Shown piece by piece: positions 30,790 to 39,724 of a DNA stretch of 64,000 nucleotides (its first letter is position 1; every line of letters starts with the position of its first letter). The stretch comes from an uncultured Thiotrichales bacterium (lineage in GTDB: Bacteria; Pseudomonadota; Gammaproteobacteria; Francisellales; CACEW01), in the NCBI GenBank assembly GCA_903870015.1, contig CAIQBE010000012.1, positions 1 to 64,000 on the forward strand, read 5' to 3'. A model generated the notes under the pieces. That model saw only the letters and a list, made by a program, of their open reading frames with translations. It was not told the DNA's origin and made no database searches. A program made the position numbers and the translations under genes.

Positions 30790-31029
30790 ATGACTGTTCT
30801 TCTTACTAGGGGAAAGTGGGTGCTAATCAAGTTTTTACATGTCATGATTGCGATAACTTTGTCGGGGCTTAGCTTGGCAAATGCGCTACCATCGGCTTTA
30901 CCGCTATTGGTTTTTGTGTGGTTGGCCAGCAACGATAAGCCTGGTGACCGTATTCTATTTAATGGCCAATGGGCCACAGCTAGCAATTTAAAACAGTTAT
31001 CTACACGACTCAGTGCGAATACGATTTAA
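30790..31029 (+). CDS. Possible small membrane protein (79 aa)
   Basis: The 79-residue ORF contains one or two hydrophobic segments (about 11-47, e.g. ALPSALPLLVFVWLA) followed by a soluble tail GDRILFNGQWATASNLKQL. It has no clear ribosome-binding site at the ATG. I recognise no family. It could be a real small inner-membrane protein or a chance ORF. Its end overlaps the opposite-strand 68-aa ORF by 33 bases. Confidence 0.3.
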   Translation: MTVLLTRGKWVLIKFLHVMIAITLSGLSLANALPSALPLLVFVWLASNDKPGDRILFNGQWATASNLKQLSTRLSANTI

Positions 31030-31203
31030 AAGAACGCTAATCTGCGTAGTGACGGCATCAGTTGCACGTGGGGTTGTATTAAAGCCATTAATTTCAGTTT
31101 TATGTGCATAAGAGCGACTGCGACCATGAATACCACTGCGCTCAACTGTATTAACATCATTCATATATTTAGCTGAACTACGTATTTTTGTTATTGTTCT
31201 CAT
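30997..31203 (-). CDS. Small basic hypothetical protein (68 aa)
   Basis: The ATG at 31203 is preceded by GAGGAGAG with normal spacing, one of the better ribosome-binding sites in this region. The product is short, basic (ten Arg), polar and without a signal peptide or membrane helix. It includes a Ser/Arg-rich patch HGRSRSYAHK. No family is recognised. Reading toward fis, it could use the minus-oriented terminator at 30737. The overlap with the 79-aa plus-strand ORF means at most one of the two is likely genuine, and this has the better start. Confidence 0.45.
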   Translation of the reverse strand: MRTITKIRSSAKYMNDVNTVERSGIHGRSRSYAHKTEINGFNTTPRATDAVTTQISVLLNRIRTESCR

Positions 31204-31596
31204 GATGCCAACTCTCCTCTGTGTTGCTTTATTATTGTTATGTGGAGTATTTACTCCTGGTCACCATTTTACATAAAAAATATAAGTTTTTCAATAGGGT
31301 AATAAATCTGATAATTCAATGGGTTATGAATTTTTGTGAATTTAATACTTAATATTAATCAAAAAGTACGATGTTAAATGAGTGGACTCTAAAATAACTA
31401 GGGTTAGGAGTCAGATGTTATTTTATAAGCCAAAATTATTAAATTAAGGTGAAATCGCTTTTATAAAAAACTGGATCAAAAAATGAAAAATGGAATGTTC
31501 AATGGGTAAGAGTTTTAATTTGACAACTAAGACTGCGTAGATTAATTTGTAAGAAACAAAAGAAGCCATAAGCAAAATATAAGTGGGAGGGAAATT
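31204..31596 (+). promoter_or_regulatory. AT-rich intergenic region with a putative promoter
   Basis: These 393 bases contain no credible gene. A perfect -35 TTGACA (31520-31525) is followed after 17 bases by TAATTT (31543-31548), giving a plausible though weak-at-minus-10 promoter for the 420-aa gene at 31597. A CTTAATATT sequence near 31348 resembles half of a Legionella PmrA box but lacks a correctly spaced partner. Confidence 0.4.
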
Positions 31597-32859
31597 ATGT
31601 ATAGTTCGAAGTATGCGCTAACACAAATCCAGGGTGCGGCGAAGGATTTTGAGAACATCTTGTTAAGCAAGGCGGGTGCGAATTTTAGCAGAGCAGTAGG
31701 CATTTTGAGGGGTGCTCATATGCTTAGTGATAATCATTTGCCCAATCATATTGCATCTTGTTTTGCTGCAGCAAGCGCAGAGAAAGAAATGGGTTCATTA
31801 ATGGCCAGAGAGCAATCGCGTAATGCTATCGGTTATTTAATAGCGTTAGCCTATCACTTGGATCTAAGAGAAGTTAGATACAAGGCGATGGTGGCGTTAT
31901 CTCGTTTGTCGCAAAACTCAGCATTTAGGGCTAAGGTGCAGGGCGATCCAGAAATATGGGGAATGTTATTAGACTGCTTTTTTATAGTGCTAGATGGCGG
32001 GTATAAAGCAAATAGAATAGCGGCGACATCTGCGCTTTACCATTTCGATGCCTTGTTCTTAAGTCATAGGGAAAAAAAGGGCGAAGGGGCGATCGATGAG
32101 TTTATGGCGGGTACTGATATGTTTATGCGCCCCAGGGCAATTAAATTAGCCCCGGATAAATTAGCGGCAGCCGCGGGAGTTTTAGAGAAGAGCGGCTCTG
32201 AGCAGCAATTGTTGGAGATTATGGGTGCGCGTTTTGAAAGGTGGCGTAGTGCAGAGGGTTTTAAAAATGCAGTAGATACAGCATCCTGGATCTATGGATA
32301 TGAAACACGTGGAAAGAAAAATATGTTATCGATGAGAGTGCTTGCAAGTGCTTTTCAAAGACTGGCAAAAACAACGCAACCAGATTGGGTTGCTCAGTTT
32401 AAGTCAGGAGCGCTCATGGGTAGCTTAATAGCGCTCACGCATAATCCAGATAAAGAAGGCGTTAGGCGTTACGCTATGCTGGCATTTGGTCACCTGTCTG
32501 CAATTCGTTCAGTCAGGGAGGTAATATGCAGCTATGAAGGCATGAAAGAAGTGTTAGTGGCGCATTTAGCGATGCGGTTGACTGATGATGAAGCGGTAAA
32601 AAATAAAGAAGCCGCTATGTACGTGCTTCATAAGTTTGGTGCATTAGAGTCACAGCGTGGTATGGTGAGTAAAGAGATTCGTGCTGAAATTGATGGCTTT
32701 CTAGCAGAGCGAGCCAAAAAGGGAGTGGCGACACCTAAGGTTTCTGTGGGGGGTGGCGCAGGCTCATCCGTAAGTGCGCCTATGTTTGCGGCGGCGGTGG
32801 AGGTTATTGCGCCTGCATCTTCAGAGGTTGGTTTGCTGCCTTCTAGCACTCCCTTTTAA
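31597..32859 (+). CDS. Helical-repeat hypothetical protein, putative effector
   Basis: A 420-aa soluble protein with GGGAGGG before the ATG. The body is alpha-helical with repeated units resembling armadillo or HEAT helices, for example LREVRYKAMVALSRLSQNSAF and KEGVRRYAMLAFGHLSAIRSV, about 180 residues apart. The C-terminal 50 residues are a Gly/Ser/Ala-rich flexible tail ending LLPSSTPF. Such alpha-solenoids bind other proteins; no enzymatic motif is visible. No signal peptide. A monocistronic gene with its own promoter and an unstructured C-terminal tail would suit a type IV effector, but that is inference. It converges on rlmI with a 17-base overlap. Confidence 0.7.
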   Translation: MYSSKYALTQIQGAAKDFENILLSKAGANFSRAVGILRGAHMLSDNHLPNHIASCFAAASAEKEMGSLMAREQSRNAIGYLIALAYHLDLREVRYKAMVALSRLSQNSAFRAKVQGDPEIWGMLLDCFFIVLDGGYKANRIAATSALYHFDALFLSHREKKGEGAIDEFMAGTDMFMRPRAIKLAPDKLAAAAGVLEKSGSEQQLLEIMGARFERWRSAEGFKNAVDTASWIYGYETRGKKNMLSMRVLASAFQRLAKTTQPDWVAQFKSGALMGSLIALTHNPDKEGVRRYAMLAFGHLSAIRSVREVICSYEGMKEVLVAHLAMRLTDDEAVKNKEAAMYVLHKFGALESQRGMVSKEIRAEIDGFLAERAKKGVATPKVSVGGGAGSSVSAPMFAAAVEVIAPASSEVGLLPSSTPF

Positions 32860-34027
32860 GCATAAAATAAGATTTTAAATACAGCGTCTCTGGGATCATC
32901 GGATGCCAGGGGTGGTCTGGTGCTTGGAAGGCGAGATCAAGTGTGTTGAGTTGAAATCTATTTTTATTCGCTTTGATAAGTGCCCGGTTTAAATCTTCAC
33001 TGGACAAATGCATTGAGCAGGATGAGCTCACCAATATTCCTTGATCTTTTAAACAAGCCAAGGCTAGTTCATTAATGCGTTGATAGGCTAAAAACCCTTC
33101 ATCCATGTCTTTTTTGCGTTTGATAAATGCGGGTGGGTCAACCAAAACCACATCAAATTGCTGGCCTGCATCTTTTAAATTTTTAAGTGCGGTAAAGGCA
33201 TCTTCGCAGATAATGGTCGCACGATCATCTAGTTTATTTTCGGTAATATTTTTTTGAATATAATCACACGCAGGCTTGGAGCTCTCAATAAAGCTGACAG
33301 AGGTGGCGCCATAAACACCGGCGTAAATGCCGAAGCTGCCCAGATACGCAAAAATATCCAAGACTGTTTTGCCTTTGACAAAAGACTCTAGGCGTTTGCG
33401 ATTGTTGCGCTGATCGTAGAACCAGCCCGTCTTTTGGCCATTGAATAACGGCACATGAAAAGGGATGTTATTTTCAAAAATTAATATCGTATCAGGCACG
33501 TCGCCATAGATAGTTTTAGTACAAGGCTCAAGGCCTTCGAGAGACAAGCTTTGCTGTTCATTCTTAAGTAAAATGCCTCGAGGGTTTAATAATTCAAGCA
33601 AGGCGGCAACGACAAATTCTTGCACCTGCCATGCGCCTTGGGTGGTGAGCTGCAGTACTAAAATATCGTTAAAACGATCAATAATAATGCCAGGCAGTAA
33701 ATCGCCTTCACCAAAACATAAACGATAGTAGGGCGCAGAAAAAAACGTTTGCCGTAAGTTCAGTGCTGCTTGTAATCGCTCTTTGATAAGTGCTGCATCA
33801 AAAGCAACATCAGGCATATTGCTGTATAAGCGTAATGACAAAAGCGTATGCGGATTGATATAGCCCGATCCCAAAACGCTGCCCTGGGCGCCAAAAACAC
33901 TCACGCATTCGCCAGGCTTAAATTCTTTAAGTGGGCTTTTTAAATTATCAATTTCATTGCTAAAGATCCATAAATGGCCCATCTTTACACGGCGATCTTC
34001 GTTTTTACTCAAATAGATTTTACGCAT
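32843..34027 (-). CDS. rlmI: 23S rRNA (cytosine-C5) methyltransferase RlmI-like
   Basis: The 394-aa protein has an N-terminal PUA domain ([12 protein letters not shown] ... [15 protein letters not shown]), a linker with [14 protein letters not shown], and a Rossmann methyltransferase domain ([36 protein letters not shown] with the catalytic Cys). RlmI makes m5C1962 in 23S rRNA. Length and order match the family. It overlaps the end of prfA by eight bases and is therefore probably translated from the same mRNA, an unusual pairing since prfA is usually followed by prmC. Confidence 0.92.
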   Translation of the reverse strand: MRKIYLSKNEDRRVKMGHLWIFSNEIDNLKSPLKEFKPGECVSVFGAQGSVLGSGYINPHTLLSLRLYSNMPDVAFDAALIKERLQAALNLRQTFFSAPYYRLCFGEGDLLPGIIIDRFNDILVLQLTTQGAWQVQEFVVAALLELLNPRGILLKNEQQSLSLEGLEPCTKTIYGDVPDTILIFENNIPFHVPLFNGQKTGWFYDQRNNRKRLESFVKGKTVLDIFAYLGSFGIYAGVYGATSVSFIESSKPACDYIQKNITENKLDDRATIICEDAFTALKNLKDAGQQFDVVLVDPPAFIKRKKDMDEGFLAYQRINELALACLKDQGILVSSSCSMHLSSEDLNRALIKANKNRFQLNTLDLAFQAPDHPWHPMIPETLYLKSYFMLKREC

Positions 34028-35099
34028 TAATTTCTGCCAATAGTTTGGTTTTTTCTTCTTGTAAGAGCGGGGTGATTACGGGCTCAAGCTCGCCTTGCAT
34101 AATGTCATCAAGTTTATAAAGCGTAAGATTAATGCGATGATCCGTTAAGCGGCCTTGGGGGAAGTTATAAGTACGAATGCGCTCAGAGCGATCCCCTGTG
34201 CCTACGAGGCTTTTACGCGTCGCGGCTTCAGAGGCGCGTTGCTTTTCTTGCTGTGCTGAAAGTAAGCGTGCTTTAAGCAGGTTCATCGCCTTGGCGCGAT
34301 TTTTATGTTGTGAGCGCTCTTCTTGGCATTCCACCACAACACCTGTGGGAATATGGGTAATACGAATGGCTGAGTCAGTTTTATTGACATGCTGTCCGCC
34401 AGCACCTGAAGCACGGAACGTATCAGTTTTTAAATCAGCGGGGTTAATGTCAATATCATTGATTTCTTCGCTTTCGGGCATAATCGCCACAGTACAGGTA
34501 GAAGTATGCACGCGGCCTTGAGCTTCTGTGGTTGGAATGCGCTGGACTCGGTGTGCACCGGATTCATATTTAAGTTGGCCATAGGCGCCTTCGCCCTCAA
34601 TCCGCGCAATAATTTCTTTATAGCCGCCATGTTCACCAGCATTGCTATTCATGACTTCAACACGCCAGCCTTTCTGCTCGGCAAACTTTGAGTACATGCG
34701 AAATAAATCCCCGGAAAAAATTGCCGATTCATCGCCACCTGCAGCTGCGCGAATTTCAAGAAAGATACTGGCGTGGTCATTAGGGTCTTTAGGGAGGAGG
34801 TGGGTGTAGAGATTGCTGATAAGTCCTTCTTGATTAGCTTTAGCCTCGGCAAAATCAAGTTCAGCCAGATCTTTCATCTCAGGATCTTTAAGCAAGGCCT
34901 CAGCCTCTTGCATGCGCGTTTCATTATCAAGATAAGCTTTGTAGGCATTAACCACATCAGAAAGCTCGGCGTATTCTTTAGAAAGCGTGCGAAATTGATT
35001 TGAGTCATTGATGACGCTGGGCGTATTTAACAGCGCCGAAATTTCCTCATGGCGCTCGCTAATTCTCTGCAGGCGCGAAATAATAGTGGGTTGTAGCAT
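34020..35099 (-). CDS. prfA: Peptide chain release factor 1
   Basis: The 359-aa protein terminates translation at UAA and UAG. The GGQ motif ([16 protein letters not shown]) that triggers peptidyl-tRNA hydrolysis is present. The stop-codon-reading PxT motif appears as PTT in [27 protein letters not shown] and [10 protein letters not shown] are further RF1 landmarks. The ATG at 35099 matches the usual N-terminus ([19 protein letters not shown]); an upstream TTG is rejected. prmC, the methylase that modifies the GGQ glutamine, is not adjacent. Confidence 0.97.
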   Translation of the reverse strand: MLQPTIISRLQRISERHEEISALLNTPSVINDSNQFRTLSKEYAELSDVVNAYKAYLDNETRMQEAEALLKDPEMKDLAELDFAEAKANQEGLISNLYTHLLPKDPNDHASIFLEIRAAAGGDESAIFSGDLFRMYSKFAEQKGWRVEVMNSNAGEHGGYKEIIARIEGEGAYGQLKYESGAHRVQRIPTTEAQGRVHTSTCTVAIMPESEEINDIDINPADLKTDTFRASGAGGQHVNKTDSAIRITHIPTGVVVECQEERSQHKNRAKAMNLLKARLLSAQQEKQRASEAATRKSLVGTGDRSERIRTYNFPQGRLTDHRINLTLYKLDDIMQGELEPVITPLLQEEKTKLLAEINA

Positions 35100-35170
35100 A
35101 ATAAAGTCAGTCAAACCTAAGTGGCAGTATTATAAACGTTTTGGTCCAATATATAAACTTTATTTTGCAT

Positions 35171-35566
35171 TTAAGGCTGAGATCCTAAAGCTTGAAACTC
35201 TTCGGGGTCAAGGACTGAATTTTCTTGCTCCGAATCAGTGCCCTCGCCGCTCGAGAAAGAGCCAGTTTGAGTGGCGGCGCTCAACATTGTTGTTGCCGCT
35301 CCATTTTGGCGGCGGGGCTCGTTATCTATTCCCAATAAGGCTGTTGAATCATTATTATTGTCATTATCTGCATGTTCTGCAGAAGGTGCGGAGCAGATAC
35401 ATGCAAAACAACAGAGGCTAGTCAGAACACCTGCTGCTCCTATTGTGGTGTAGGCAATAGCTTGGGGGGTATTCGAATCTGAGTTCAAGTCGATGGCCCC
35501 GAGCGTTAATAGCGGTCCAAAAATACCTAGGCATAAAATGCCGCCGATGAACGCCTGTCCTTGCAT
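35171..35566 (-). CDS. Small membrane protein with acidic tail (131 aa)
   Basis: Residues 1-62 contain two hydrophobic helices (AFIGGILCLGIFGPLLTLGA and AYTTIGAAGVLTSLCCFACI) joined by a short polar loop. The remaining 70 residues form an acidic, Asn/Ser/Glu-rich tail with no predicted order. I recognise no family. An AAGGG motif nine bases upstream could serve the ATG. The hairpin-in-membrane plus disordered tail is seen in some secreted effectors, but it may equally be an inner-membrane protein. It lies upstream of prfA on the same strand, 71 bases away. Confidence 0.55.
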   Translation of the reverse strand: MQGQAFIGGILCLGIFGPLLTLGAIDLNSDSNTPQAIAYTTIGAAGVLTSLCCFACICSAPSAEHADNDNNNDSTALLGIDNEPRRQNGAATTMLSAATQTGSFSSGEGTDSEQENSVLDPEEFQALGSQP

Positions 35567-35845
35567 GAAAAGCCCTTTTTTAAATAAATTGATTATTATT
35601 GTGCCTTTTTATTATATAATTTGCAAATTCTTTCAGAGGGCAGGTTTTGCGAGCTTAAATTTTTGGGCATCATGAGTGATAACGCTAAAAACGTTTCGTT
35701 GCAAGATCTATGCTAAACTTCTTATGCATATTAAAGTACTTCGCTAGCAATTTGCGGAGGGATATGCTAAAATGCCATTGATTTTGGAAGAAATTTTCTC
35801 AGCTTAAATTAATTTTAACAAAAAAGAAAAGGATTTATCTTATCC

Positions 35846-36367
35846 ATGAAACGTTCACGTAATATTTTTTTGGTAGGTCCGATGGGGGCCGGTAAAAGTA
35901 CGATTGGCCGCCACCTTGCTGACCTTTTAAAAATGGAATTCTATGATTCCGATGCTGAAATAGAAGAGCGCTGCGGTACTGATATCGCTTGGATTTTTGA
36001 TATTGAGGGCGAGGATGGTTTTCGTCTGCGCGAAGAAAAAGTGATTCATGAGCTTACCGAGAAAAATGGTATTGTTCTGGCAACCGGTGGTGGTGTTGTA
36101 GATTCGCCCCTGAATCGCGCACGCTTAGCAGCACGCGGTGCTGTGGTTTACTTAAAAGTCACTGTTGATCAGCAAATGGAGCGTACGGTAAAAGACAAAT
36201 CGCGCCCACAGCTGCAGGTCACTAATAAACGCGAAGTACTAGAAAAACTTCGCGATGAGCGCATGCACTTATTTGAAGAAATCGCAGATTATACCGTAAA
36301 GACTGACGAGCGCGGAGTCAAAACCGTCGCGGGCGACATCGTTAAAATGCTTGATGGTGAAGGGTGA
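35846..36367 (+). CDS. aroK: Shikimate kinase
   Basis: The 173-aa NMP-kinase-fold enzyme phosphorylates shikimate in aromatic amino-acid synthesis. The P-loop GPMGAGKST is at residues 11-19, [13 protein letters not shown] binds shikimate, FRLREEKVI and LATGGGVV carry substrate Arg and Gly residues, and SRPQLQ is the lid region. The start has AAAAGGA about 11 bases upstream. It is first in a plus-strand run with hemE and a LysE-family exporter. aroB, usually its partner, is not present here. Confidence 0.96.
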   Translation: MKRSRNIFLVGPMGAGKSTIGRHLADLLKMEFYDSDAEIEERCGTDIAWIFDIEGEDGFRLREEKVIHELTEKNGIVLATGGGVVDSPLNRARLAARGAVVYLKVTVDQQMERTVKDKSRPQLQVTNKREVLEKLRDERMHLFEEIADYTVKTDERGVKTVAGDIVKMLDGEG

Positions 36368-36371
36368 TGCG

Positions 36372-37439
36372 GTGTCGTTAGCCAACGATACGATCATCAA
36401 GGCACTATTACGTGAGCCTGTGACTCACACGCCTATCTGGATTATGCGCCAAGCAGGCCGATATCTACCTGAATACAAAAAAACGCGCGAACGTGCAGGT
36501 AGCTTTTTAAAGCTTTGTAAAACACCTGAGCTTGCCTGCGAAGTCACCTTGCAGCCCTTGCAGCGATTCCCATTGATCGATGCTGCCATTTTATTTTCAG
36601 ATATTTTAACGATTCCTGATGCGATGGGGTTAGGTCTTGATTTTGTCGAGGGCGAGGGGCCGACTTTTAAAAAAAGAATTACCCATTTAACCGAAGTCAA
36701 AAAATTAGCGATCCCTGATCCTAATGTTGATCTTGCTTATGTCATGGATGCGGTGCGTTTAATTAAAAAAGAACTCAAAGGCAGTGTGCCATTAATCGGT
36801 TTTGCTGGCAGTCCATTTACGCTTGCAGCCTATATGGTTGAGGGTGGTAGTAGCAAAAATTTTAATCGCATCAGAAAAATGTTTATCGATGCGCCCAATG
36901 TGTTGCATCAATTATTAGCCAAGCTCACCGAATCAGTGACATCATACTTAAATGCCCAAATCGAAGCAGGTGTAGATATCGTCATGATCTTTGATAGCTG
37001 GGGTGGTTTGCTTAACGACAATAGTTATGTCAGCTTTTCACTGAATTATATTGAGCAAATTATCAAAAATTTACATAAAACCCATGCAGGTAAAAAAATC
37101 CCAAGCATTGTGTTTGCACGCGGGGCGGGTAATCGTTTATCACAATTGACCATGTTATCAAGTGATGCATTAGGTATCGATGAGCAAACTAATTTATTAA
37201 CAGCAAAAAATACCTTAAGCGCGCAATTTGTGTTGCAGGGCAATTTTGCCCCTAATTTATTAAAAGAAAGTGATGCGGTAATTAAACAAGAAGTCACAAA
37301 GATTTTAGAGATGATGCAAGGTCAGCCTCATGTGTTTAACCTGGGCCATGGCATCACGCCAGAAATTGATCCTAATAAGCTAGGCTTTTTGGTCAATGAA
37401 GTTTTTGAGCAGAGCAAAAAAAGATGTGGCACGACGTAA
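36372..37439 (+). CDS. hemE: Uroporphyrinogen decarboxylase
   Basis: The enzyme converts uroporphyrinogen III to coproporphyrinogen III in heme synthesis. PIWIMRQAGRYLPEYKKTR, ILFSDILTIPDAMGLGL (active-site Asp), GFAGSPFTLAAYMVEGGSS and VFNLGHGI are all diagnostic. The GTG at 36372 is chosen: it follows GAAGGG with good spacing and gives the same N-terminal length as E. coli HemE (355 against 354 aa). An ATG at 36354 lies inside aroK. aroK ends four bases upstream. The 3' end overlaps the LysE gene by 16 bases. Confidence 0.95.
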   Translation: MSLANDTIIKALLREPVTHTPIWIMRQAGRYLPEYKKTRERAGSFLKLCKTPELACEVTLQPLQRFPLIDAAILFSDILTIPDAMGLGLDFVEGEGPTFKKRITHLTEVKKLAIPDPNVDLAYVMDAVRLIKKELKGSVPLIGFAGSPFTLAAYMVEGGSSKNFNRIRKMFIDAPNVLHQLLAKLTESVTSYLNAQIEAGVDIVMIFDSWGGLLNDNSYVSFSLNYIEQIIKNLHKTHAGKKIPSIVFARGAGNRLSQLTMLSSDALGIDEQTNLLTAKNTLSAQFVLQGNFAPNLLKESDAVIKQEVTKILEMMQGQPHVFNLGHGITPEIDPNKLGFLVNEVFEQSKKRCGTT

Positions 37440-38041
37440 TCTACGGCTTGTTACTCGGCTACGGCGCAGCAGTGCCTATCGGCCCCATGAATCTAGAAAT
37501 GATCCGGCGCAATTTGCTTTATGGTTATAAAACTGGCGTGAGCTTTGGCTTGGGTGCTTGTTGTGTCGATACGACTTTTATGATTTTTTTAGGCTTGGGC
37601 GCGCTTGAAATCTTGCAAAGCCCCAAATTTTTAAATGTCATCGGCTTTTGCGGCGCATTAGTTTTATTTTGGTTTGCTTATAAAGCCTGGGGCACAAAGG
37701 TTGCTGAGGTTAATATGGGCGAGCATCAAAAAATTGCTAAACCCTGGTGGCAGCACATGGCCGCAAGTTATATGCTGACCATGATCAATCCCTTTACGAT
37801 TATATTCTGGTCATCCGTCAGCTCGCAAGCAGCGCTGCTCGTAACGCATGATCCTCATGCATTTTGGGTGCTGGCGCCGAGTGTTTTAGTGGCGACCTTG
37901 AGCTGGGTCTTGGGTTTAAATACCGTGCTTTATTTTACCCGCGATAAAATCTCAATAAAAACCATGAAGACTTTTAATCGCATCGGTGCAGTGTTGCTTG
38001 CTGGCTTTGGTATTTATGGTTTGTTGCGAGTATTTTTATAA
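37424..38041 (+). CDS. LysE/RhtB-family exporter
   Basis: A 205-aa inner-membrane protein with about six helices. The family N-terminus is clear: YGLLLGYGAAVPIGPMNLEMIRRNLLYG, followed by FGLGACCVDTTFMIF. ML-TMINPFTIIFWSSVSSQA further on is the second conserved LysE block. Members export amino acids such as lysine, arginine, homoserine or threonine; the substrate is unknown here. Overlap with hemE suggests translational coupling but no clear pathway link. Confidence 0.88.
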   Translation: MWHDVIYGLLLGYGAAVPIGPMNLEMIRRNLLYGYKTGVSFGLGACCVDTTFMIFLGLGALEILQSPKFLNVIGFCGALVLFWFAYKAWGTKVAEVNMGEHQKIAKPWWQHMAASYMLTMINPFTIIFWSSVSSQAALLVTHDPHAFWVLAPSVLVATLSWVLGLNTVLYFTRDKISIKTMKTFNRIGAVLLAGFGIYGLLRVFL

Positions 38042-38133
38042 ATTCATTCATTTTTCAGATATAATCTCCCTTGCAAGTGGTACTGAACTATAGTACCATA
38101 TACCCATGAAGCTATCTAAAAAGCATGCTACAA

Positions 38134-38410
38134 CTTAAGACTGCTGCATAACCCCTTTCCGGCGTTATCCTTAAGGCTGCTTGATAACCCAGGTGCCCTC
38201 TCCCTGGCGTCATCCTTCGAATTTTGCGGAGCAAAATTGCGGAGGATCCAGTTTTTACTAGCATGCAGCGTAGCTGCATTCATTGCATGATTAGGGAAGG
38301 GTTGAATGCAGTTACGCTGCATGCGATTGGGTCCTGGTTCCTCCGCAAAAATTGCTGCGCAATTTTTCGAAGGATGACGCCGGGGGGGTGGGTTATGCAG
38401 CAGTCTTTAA
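38134..38410. repeat. 277-bp palindromic repeat element (MITE-like)
   Basis: The element is bounded by inverted ends: AAGACTGCTGCATAACCC on the left and its complement with one extra base on the right (38390-38410). Inside are nested inverted pairs: GGCGTCATCCTTCGAA and its complement, GCAAAATTGCGGAGGA-like and TCCTCCGC-AAAAATTGC-like stretches, and GCATGCAGCGTAGCTGCA with TGCAGTTACGCTGCATGC. The left side has an extra partial copy of the CCGGCGTTATCC module. Almost the whole unit could fold as one long cruciform. No coding sequence is convincing. It resembles non-autonomous palindromic elements of host-associated bacteria. The remaining bases of 38042-38520 hold only a 7-bp hairpin at 38078-38098. 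Confidence 0.75.
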
Positions 38411-38520
38411 AAGTTTTAGGATTATCTATTTGATCATATTTTGCTCGTATTTGCTGGTTAAATAAAGATCAGATAGGTAGTGCAAGCGGATGAGCTGTTT
38501 AGGCAGTCTGAAAGTGGCGT

Positions 38521-39468
38521 CTATATTAAATGAGTGGAAGCAATATATTCTCTAAAATACCCAGCAAGCCTTTCGCCATAAAAGGATTTTAAGGCTTGCG
38601 GATCAACAGCGAGCATTAAGCGATAATAAGCCAGCGCGGAATAAATGGGGAAGAGTTTTTGGATTAACACAAAAGCTTCTAGTAGTTTATTCTCCGGCGC
38701 AAACTCAAGCCAAGGTTCGCAACAAGCTTTTTGCAGTTGCTGATAAAGCGGACTAGATGCGGTAACGCCATGATGTTTAATAGCTTGTAGTAAATAATTA
38801 TGCAAAGCAAAAAACGGATGGCTAATCACAATTTCACCCCAATCAATAAACGTCAGTTTTTGGGTGGCGGGATCAAAGAGCGTATTATTCGTATTAAAAT
38901 CCGGTTGCACCAAAGTTGCTGAGATGTGATATTGCGAAAGCGCCGCACATTGCGCTGTAAAGTGTGGGGTTAAATCCAGCAAGACTTGCAGTTCTTTATC
39001 AGTCAGGCCTTCTGCTTTTAAAAACTCGGTTTGACTCATCAGTTGCTCATACAGTTGAGGCAGCTTCTCTAAGCGCCAATCAGGAACGCCTAAAGCTAAA
39101 AAGGATTCGAGATTACGCTCGACTGATCGTTGAATCTGGGCATGTTGGTCAATGGCCGTTAACAAGAGCTCGGGCTGGAAATTAGTTTTGAGATAGGAGC
39201 GGAGGGTAATCCCGGCGTCTTTCATCAGAAAGCCATAAAGTACATCGTTACTCGCTATCACGGTTGGGACATTGGCATGAAATTGCCCCTGCAATAATTG
39301 GATAATCTTCGGCTCTAAGAACAAAGCAGGCGGCGTTTGTTTTAAATAAACAGGCCCGTTGGATGTTGCAAAGCGGATGACCTGAGACCAGGGCGTTTCG
39401 ACGACAACCTTGTAATCCTGAGAATTTAAGTAATCTGTTGCCCATTGTAAAATAGCGGTCGGATTCAT
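38521..39468 (-). CDS. Aminoglycoside phosphotransferase-family kinase
   Basis: The 315-aa protein has the protein-kinase-like fold of the APH family. VYLKQTPPALFLEPKIIQLL is the N-lobe region with the ATP-binding Lys, SATLVQPDFNTNNTLFD is the catalytic loop where most members have HGDxxxxN, and LTFIDWGEIVISHPFFAL is the metal-binding IDW block. The usual catalytic-loop His is Gln here and the DFG-like Asp context is slightly altered. The start at 39468 follows TTTGGAAC; 61 further codons upstream look non-coding. Substrate unknown: antibiotics, choline or sugars are possible. A 98-bp relic of a close homologue lies at 40752-40849. Confidence 0.8.
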   Translation of the reverse strand: MNPTAILQWATDYLNSQDYKVVVETPWSQVIRFATSNGPVYLKQTPPALFLEPKIIQLLQGQFHANVPTVIASNDVLYGFLMKDAGITLRSYLKTNFQPELLLTAIDQHAQIQRSVERNLESFLALGVPDWRLEKLPQLYEQLMSQTEFLKAEGLTDKELQVLLDLTPHFTAQCAALSQYHISATLVQPDFNTNNTLFDPATQKLTFIDWGEIVISHPFFALHNYLLQAIKHHGVTASSPLYQQLQKACCEPWLEFAPENKLLEAFVLIQKLFPIYSALAYYRLMLAVDPQALKSFYGERLAGYFREYIASTHLI

Positions 39469-39724
39469 GCTTGTTCCAAAGGGGTGAGCGCTCTGGTGAT
39501 TTCCATGCCAGCGGGTGTGTAAATTTGTTGTATGATTTTGATGAGGGTGTCTGAAATATTTTTCATAAATTAACTGCACATTCAAATTTATAGCGATACT
39601 GAGTAATGGTAGCACAATTTGGGTCTTATGCGAGATTATTTTGAATTGCAATCCAGGTGTAATGGTCGTATTATTATCAGTATTATTTTTGACAATATCA
39701 AAAAGTCATTAGTGGAGATATATC

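Noticed and set aside
30756..30986. 76-codon minus-strand ORF downstream of fis
   Set aside because: No ribosome-binding site, overlaps the terminator hairpin region and looks like the complement of the hydrophobic plus-strand ORF.
31340..31360. Legionella-type PmrA box upstream of the 420-aa gene
   Set aside because: Only one good half-site (CTTAATATT); a second half at the required 11-bp spacing is absent.
38128..38433. Short ORFs within the palindromic element
   Set aside because: They follow from the inverted-repeat sequence and lack starts with ribosome-binding sites.
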